Position numbers and translations under genes: made by a program. From Proteobacteria bacterium UBA7447 (GTDB lineage Bacteria; Pseudomonadota; Gammaproteobacteria; Arenicellales; UBA868): a stretch of DNA of 9,913 nucleotides. Positions 6,357-9,913 of this stretch are shown here, piece by piece; within the stretch, counting starts at the first letter, position 1, and the number at the start of each line of letters is the position of its first letter. The stretch is taken from assembly GCA_002477475.1 (NCBI GenBank), contig DLPX01000074.1:1-9913 (forward strand), in the 5' to 3' direction. The notes beneath the pieces were generated by a model that worked only from the letters and a program-made list of their open reading frames with translations, had not been told where the DNA came from and searched no databases.

Positions 6357-7283
6357 TCAGGTCGAGAACTCTGACTCTTTGGCTTTGATCAGAGCGGTGA
6401 TCACTTCGTTATAAGGGGCGTTGAGCCCCTGCGCCTTGGCCACCTGCGGCACCATGCCGTTTATCGCATCCACTTCAGTGAGTCGCTGTGCCTTGAGATC
6501 CAGAAGCATCGAAGGCCTGGCATCGGGCATCTTGCTGCCAAAGTTCTTGAGATACTGAATGGGATCGCTGAATGAAAAATGTATGCCTTGCGCTTTGCCT
6601 GCTTCGTAGGCCTCGATAGCCAGTCTGCTCGCGATTTTCCAGAGCAGGGGATCATCCATCACTTCTCCCAGGTTGCGATTAAATGCGGCGGCGGCGCCAC
6701 TCAAGCCCACGTTGCAGATAAATTTTTCCCAGATCAACTGGTTGATGTCTTCGTAGGTTTGGACGTTGAAGCCGGCGCTTTGCCATGTGTCAGCAACCCG
6801 TTCGAGCCGGTCGGTGATACCGCCGTCCATTTCACCCAGACGAATGAGTTCCATACCGTTGTGGTGGACGCTTCCCGGTTGGGGTATCGAAGCGCCAAAA
6901 CCCCCAGCGACGCCGAGCAGGATATTCGCACTCTCGAGGCTGCTCTTTATCCGTTCTCCTGCACCGAGACCGTTTTGGATCGTGAGGATCAGCGCATCAT
7001 CCCGAAGTCGACCCTGCAGGCTGCCTGCGACGGATGCGACACTCGATGCCTTGGTCGCAATCACCACGAGTTCGCAGCTATGGGCGGCGGTAATGTCGGT
7101 GGAGGCGTTGATGCCGTTGACCGTCCGCTCACCACTGACCCCTGAAACCTTGAGACCTTGCTGGTTGATGGCATCAACGTGCTCACGCCATAAATCGATG
7201 GCCCATACCTTGTTTCCTGCCTCGGCAAGAAAGGCCGCGTATACTGAACCCATCGCGCCAGCGCCGATAATTGCGATCTTCAT
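6357..7283 (-). CDS. Ketopantoate reductase (PanE/ApbA) family 2-oxo/2-hydroxy acid dehydrogenase
   Basis: NAD(P)H-dependent oxidoreductase of the PanE/ApbA family, reducing a branched 2-oxo acid to the 2-hydroxy acid or the reverse; cytosolic. In 308 residues the Rossmann motif is GAGAMG (7-12). The conserved TKAS (Lys78), IQNGLG (Asn104), WEKFICN (Lys187) and C-terminal SMLLDLKAQRLTEVDAING, with Ser258, Glu270 and Asn275, are all present. Asn104, Lys187, Ser258 and Glu270 correspond to N98, K176, S244 and E256 of E. coli PanE, so the catalytic set is complete. It begins only five bases after the MttB-family stop and is the last gene of the operon. That context argues for a catabolic oxo-acid role rather than pantothenate synthesis (inference), so I give no symbol. 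Confidence 0.93.
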   Translation of the reverse strand: MKIAIIGAGAMGSVYAAFLAEAGNKVWAIDLWREHVDAINQQGLKVSGVSGERTVNGINASTDITAAHSCELVVIATKASSVASVAGSLQGRLRDDALILTIQNGLGAGERIKSSLESANILLGVAGGFGASIPQPGSVHHNGMELIRLGEMDGGITDRLERVADTWQSAGFNVQTYEDINQLIWEKFICNVGLSGAAAAFNRNLGEVMDDPLLWKIASRLAIEAYEAGKAQGIHFSFSDPIQYLKNFGSKMPDARPSMLLDLKAQRLTEVDAINGMVPQVAKAQGLNAPYNEVITALIKAKESEFST

Positions 7284-7288
7284 AATGA

Positions 7289-8809
7289 CTATTGCAGCGG
7301 TGCGCCGCCCTCTGCTTCGCGTTTTGCAATAAATTCATCCAGCTCCAGGGCGATGCTGTCATCCAAAGGCGGTGCCTCATATGCCTTGAGCAGATTGTCT
7401 GCAATCTGTGCTGCCCGTTGAGCGGCGTCAGGTGCGCCGGCTTCGCTCCAGCTTTCGAAGTTTCTCCAGTCTGAGAGCATCGGATGATAGAAGGCGCGCT
7501 CGTACCGTTCAATGGTATGCGCACTACCGAAAAAGTGACCGCCCGGTGGAATCTCGCCAATCGCGTCGACGGCCAACTCCTCAGGTGAAAAATCAATGGG
7601 CCGAATGGCTTCGACAAGTCCTTGAATCATCTCGGCGTCGACGATGAACTTTTCGATAGACGCGCTGAGGCCGCCTTCAAGCCAGCCAAGACCGTGATAG
7701 ACATAGGTGGCGCCGCTGATGAGGCAGGCCCACAGGCACATCTGTGACTCATACGCGGCTTGGGCATCCACGGCGTTTGAGGCGTTGGCGTTTGCGGCCC
7801 GATAGGGCAGTCCGTAGTGGCGCGCCATCTGGCCAATGACCAGCGTGGTTTTGACATGTTCGGGTGTGCCAAATGCCGGCGCGCCACTTTTCATATCGGC
7901 GTTGGAGACGAATCCGCCGTAAGTCACCGGTGTGCCGGCTCTGACCATCTGGCAGAACGCGATACCGGCAAGCGCTTCAGCGTTTTGCTGGGCTAACGCG
8001 CCAGCGAGCGAAGAGGGCGCCATGGCACCGGCCAAGATAAAAGGAGAGATCATTAATGCCTGACCGGCAAGCGCGCATTCGATCATGCCCCACAGCATCG
8101 ACGCATCGTACTCACGTGGTGAATTCGGGTTGATTGATGCAAACACGCAGGGTGTTTTCTCAAATGCTTCTCGACCCAGGCCGTGAACGATCCGCGTCAT
8201 CTCCAGAGCATCCAGCGTGCGTTGCCGATTGTGGTTGTACAGTCGAAAGGTCTTGTCTGTCAGCGTGACGATCGATCGGGTCGCATGAAGATGGCGGATC
8301 GGCACATCGATGTCGATCGGCTCCACCGGGTAGCCGGCGGAACCATGCGCAACGTTGACCATTTGTGTCAGTTTCAGGAAATTTTCGAAGTCTTGGCGGT
8401 TACCCCCACGACGTCCATTCAGCATGTCGGTGGTATGAGGTGCGCTGCTTACACACGAAAAATTGATATGCCGGTTATCAAGGTGCAGGTCATGAACCGG
8501 GTTACGCGCATGCAAGGTAAAAGAGGCAGGCGCTTTGGCGACATATTCCATGACGAGATCCGGATCGAATCGCACCATGGCGTTATCTTCGTCAACCCTG
8601 GCGCCGGCTTCTCTCAGGATCTTTCGGGCTTCCGGCAGGGAAAACCGCATGCCGTGTTTTCGCAGCACCTCAAGGGATGCCGTGTGCAATGATGCGACGT
8701 CGTCCTCGGAGAGGATAGAAATCGGGGAGAGGGGGTTCACGACCGGCCCCGAAGGAAGTTGTTCTATTCCACGCGGCGCCGCACGTTTGCTGCTTTTACG
8801 TCGAGGCAT
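7289..8809 (-). CDS. MttB-family (non-pyrrolysine) trimethylamine/betaine:corrinoid methyltransferase
   Basis: TIM-barrel methyltransferase of the COG5598 MttB superfamily, which moves a methyl group from a quaternary or tertiary amine to a corrinoid protein or other acceptor. The 506 residues match the family length. Recognisable parts are the N-terminal helix DDVASLHTASLEVLRKHG (36-53), the core GAMAPSSLAGALAQQNAEAL (261-280), VTYGGF (295-300), GWLEGGLSASIEKFIVDAEM (375-394) and PPGGHFFGSAHTIERY (421-436). No in-frame amber codon interrupts the gene, so it belongs to the pyrrolysine-free branch that includes glycine-betaine and proline-betaine methyltransferases. The stop is TAG at the normal C-terminus. 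The ATG at 8809 lacks a clear Shine-Dalgarno, and the basic start MPRRKSSKRAAPRG may be a non-conserved tail. It lies 63 bases after the aldolase gene. No corrinoid (MttC-like) gene is in the window; the substrate is unknown. Confidence 0.93.
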   Translation of the reverse strand: MPRRKSSKRAAPRGIEQLPSGPVVNPLSPISILSEDDVASLHTASLEVLRKHGMRFSLPEARKILREAGARVDEDNAMVRFDPDLVMEYVAKAPASFTLHARNPVHDLHLDNRHINFSCVSSAPHTTDMLNGRRGGNRQDFENFLKLTQMVNVAHGSAGYPVEPIDIDVPIRHLHATRSIVTLTDKTFRLYNHNRQRTLDALEMTRIVHGLGREAFEKTPCVFASINPNSPREYDASMLWGMIECALAGQALMISPFILAGAMAPSSLAGALAQQNAEALAGIAFCQMVRAGTPVTYGGFVSNADMKSGAPAFGTPEHVKTTLVIGQMARHYGLPYRAANANASNAVDAQAAYESQMCLWACLISGATYVYHGLGWLEGGLSASIEKFIVDAEMIQGLVEAIRPIDFSPEELAVDAIGEIPPGGHFFGSAHTIERYERAFYHPMLSDWRNFESWSEAGAPDAAQRAAQIADNLLKAYEAPPLDDSIALELDEFIAKREAEGGAPLQ

Positions 8810-8872
8810 GAGTGCTTTATTGAAGTTGATATGGAGGTTGAATGGGTCTGCCGGAGAATTGTCGCCTGAGCG

Positions 8873-9361
8873 CTAACGATTCTCGACAAGGTCGTGCTCG
8901 CTCAACACTACCCCATCGGCATCCGCATACAAAAAATGCCCGGGATGGAAAGTAACACTGGAAAATCGTACGGGAACGTCGAGCTGACCGTCACCCTCCG
9001 GAGAGGGACGGGTCGGGTTTGTGCCAAGTGCTTTGACTCCGATCGACAGTTTCGAAATCGCGGCGCTATCCCGCACGCAGCCGTTGATGAGTATTCCTTT
9101 CCAGTTATGGTCGATCGCAAGTTGTGCGAGTTTGTCACCCAGCATGGCGCATCGTAATGAGCCTCCGCCATCAATCACCAGGACATGACCCTTTCCATTG
9201 GTCGCCAGAGTGGATTTCGTTATTCCAAAATTTTCAAAAACCTTCAGCGTTCGGATTGGACCATAGAAATTAGTGTGGCCGCCAAAATCCAGGAAGATGG
9301 GAGCGCAGACTTCAAGCTCATCTGCGTGATTATCAAAAAGATCTGCTGTTGCGAATTTCAT
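8873..9361 (-). CDS. RraA-like family protein, probable HMG/CHA aldolase or oxaloacetate decarboxylase
   Basis: Member of the RraA/HMG-aldolase family, a trimeric cytosolic fold. Members either cleave 4-hydroxy-4-methyl-2-oxoglutarate-type acids or decarboxylate oxaloacetate with Mg/Mn, or, in E. coli RraA, bind and inhibit RNase E. The 162-residue length matches E. coli RraA (161). Motifs are LDFGGHTNFYGPIRTLK (24-40), VLVIDGGGSLRCAMLGD (60-76), INGCVRD (92-98) and FLYADADGVVLS (143-154). Asp76, Arg97 and Asp98 form an exact D-X20-R-D, the minimal catalytic motif of the aldolases, so enzyme activity is more likely than pure RNase E regulation. Start: the ATG at 9361 gives an N-terminus (MKFATADLFD) like that of E. 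coli RraA; upstream GTG (9379) and TTG (9382) are in frame but less likely. It lies eight bases after the stop of the SNase-like gene, so translation is probably coupled. Confidence 0.92.
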   Translation of the reverse strand: MKFATADLFDNHADELEVCAPIFLDFGGHTNFYGPIRTLKVFENFGITKSTLATNGKGHVLVIDGGGSLRCAMLGDKLAQLAIDHNWKGILINGCVRDSAAISKLSIGVKALGTNPTRPSPEGDGQLDVPVRFSSVTFHPGHFLYADADGVVLSEHDLVENR

Positions 9362-9369
9362 ATCTGTCT

Positions 9370-9831
9370 TCAGGGGCACCAACTGGGTGTTTGCCCGGAC
9401 TCTATCGCGAGATACTTATAAAGCAACTCCTGACCGAGACTTATATTGTCTATGTAGACCTCTGCTGAGAGATTTCCCGAGGCAAGGCGCTCTTGCGCGT
9501 CGATTGAGATCTCTGACGCCCTCGACAAAAGTTGTGTGGCGTAATCCCGTGCCTGGATCGCTTTTTCTCCTTCGCTCTTGCACCAGACCTCATCTGACTC
9601 GGACTGGGCCTCAAGCCGAGGTGTCTGGATGCCAGCGATCTGAACGGTTTCCGCAACGTCGGCGATATTAAGCAAAAGGGTATCCGCACCGATGATTTGA
9701 ATCAGTGTCGCTGGAGTGTAATTGCAAGGGCAGCCAGCGGTGAGTGGTTGACTGGCCAGAATCAACAAAATACCGATCAATCTATTCCAAAAACTCGCTC
9801 GCCTGATCGATTTTTTGTCATTGATACTCAT
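9370..9831 (-). CDS. Exported SNase-like (thermonuclease-fold) protein, probably catalytically dead
   Basis: A 153-residue exported protein with a staphylococcal-nuclease-like OB fold. A basic N-terminus and hydrophobic run (RLIGILLILASQPLTA, 17-32) form a signal. Cleavage may be by signal peptidase I after LTA or, less canonically, at a lipoprotein-like Cys34 (TAGC). The SNase pattern follows: LIQIIGADTLLLNI (43-56), VQIAGIQTPRLEA (63-75), helix EKAIQARDYATQLL (89-102) and VYIDNISLGQELLYKYLA (125-142). Compared with nuclease, the DGDT motif is GADT (one Asp kept), the position of R35 is Gln, D40 is Gln, E43 is Arg, and R87 is probably Asn, so nuclease activity is unlikely. Cys34, Cys36, Cys84 and Cys152 could form disulfides. 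An in-frame TAG lies three codons before the ATG, fixing the earliest start; there is no clear Shine-Dalgarno. It ends eight bases before the aldolase start. Role unknown. Confidence 0.75.
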   Translation of the reverse strand: MSINDKKSIRRASFWNRLIGILLILASQPLTAGCPCNYTPATLIQIIGADTLLLNIADVAETVQIAGIQTPRLEAQSESDEVWCKSEGEKAIQARDYATQLLSRASEISIDAQERLASGNLSAEVYIDNISLGQELLYKYLAIESGQTPSWCP

Positions 9832-9837
9832 AAGTAT
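9824..9837 (-). promoter_or_regulatory. Small dyad enclosing the start codon of the SNase-like gene
   Basis: ATACT (9824-9828) and AGTAT (9833-9837) are perfect 5-bp arms around CATA, so on the minus-strand message the ATG at 9831-9829 sits in a four-base loop. Such a hairpin could mask or present the start codon, but the stem is AT-rich and weak. The stretch from 9832 to the right edge holds no gene that I can support and should contain the operon promoter, for which I see no good -35/-10 pair. Confidence 0.25.
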
Positions 9838-9913
9838 AGTCTACGCAAACATGACTTCCCCGCGCAGGGTGTGCTCTGGAATCGATCCGATCTTTGCGCA
9901 ATATCACTGTAAA

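Noticed and set aside
6228..6374. A 48-codon plus-strand ORF (starting MKLINRILH) in the gap, running into the antisense of the dehydrogenase 3' end
   Set aside because: It has no Shine-Dalgarno at proper spacing, no recognisable composition or domain, and overlaps a strong gene on the other strand. A chance ORF of this length is expected.
6141..6392. Twelve-base direct repeat GGCTTTGATCAG at 6141-6152 and 6381-6392
   Set aside because: One copy is coding sequence of the dehydrogenase C-terminus. Several 12-base matches are expected by chance in about 10 kb, and there is no target duplication or mobile gene nearby.
7289..7291. TAG stop of the MttB-family gene as a possible pyrrolysine codon
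   Set aside because: The TAG comes at the normal C-terminal end, and read-through would add only two residues before TGA. The PhyH and RraA-like genes also end in TAG, so it is an ordinary stop here.
6579..7332. Two overlapping plus-strand ORFs of 188 codons opposite the PanE-family gene
   Set aside because: Both are shadows of a complete, motif-rich minus-strand gene; GC-rich coding DNA often leaves such open antisense frames.
9833..9838. Minus-strand TATACT as a -10 box for the four-gene operon
   Set aside because: It ends one base before the ATG, so the transcript would start inside the gene, and there is no -35 match at the right distance.

Overview
The window reads as bacterial chromosome, most likely from a marine-type gammaproteobacterium. 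The grounds are moderate-to-high GC, Shine-Dalgarno starts including TTG, a proteobacterial-style SelO, and many single-copy small-molecule enzymes. This is inferred from gene content; there is no rRNA or other direct taxonomic marker. I see no tRNA, rRNA, CRISPR, insertion sequence or phage gene. Ten protein genes are supported. Nine are complete and one is cut by the left edge.

Layout, left to right. (1) 1-704 (-): 5' part of an agmatinase/arginase-family ureohydrolase. (2) 861-1694 (+): PhyH-type Fe(II)/2-oxoglutarate dioxygenase, divergent from gene 1. (3) 1707-2840 (-): mandelate racemase-like enolase-superfamily enzyme, converging on gene 2 with 12 bases between stops. (4) 3025-4509 (+): selO, the YdiU/SelO protein AMPylase, with a TTG start and the best promoter in the window. 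(5) 4528-5568 (+): Rieske non-heme iron oxygenase alpha subunit, 18 bases after selO. (6) 5650-6096 (-): small secreted protein of unknown function. A strong hairpin lies between genes 5 and 6. (7) 6357-9831 (-): a tightly packed run of four genes in the order SNase-like exported protein, RraA-like aldolase, non-pyrrolysine MttB-family methyltransferase, ketopantoate-reductase-family dehydrogenase.

How the genes may work together. Most are catabolic enzymes of broad families: C-N hydrolase, dioxygenase, acid-sugar-type dehydratase or racemase, Rieske oxygenase, corrinoid-type methyltransferase, NAD(P)H-dependent reductase, oxo-acid aldolase. MttB-family and many Rieske enzymes act on methylated amines or betaines. 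RraA-like aldolases and PanE-like reductases act on 2-oxo acids. An attractive but unproven reading is a catabolic patch that strips methyl groups from an N-methylated compound and processes the remaining oxo or hydroxy acid. No transporter, regulator or cognate corrinoid protein is visible, so the substrate cannot be named.

The unusual points are: an SNase-fold exported protein that has lost nearly all catalytic residues yet heads a metabolic operon; an enolase-superfamily protein with Tyr at the usual second catalytic Lys; a ureohydrolase with an altered catalytic loop; an RraA homologue that carries the full D-X20-R-D aldolase motif; and a perfect 6-bp dyad inside the selO promoter.
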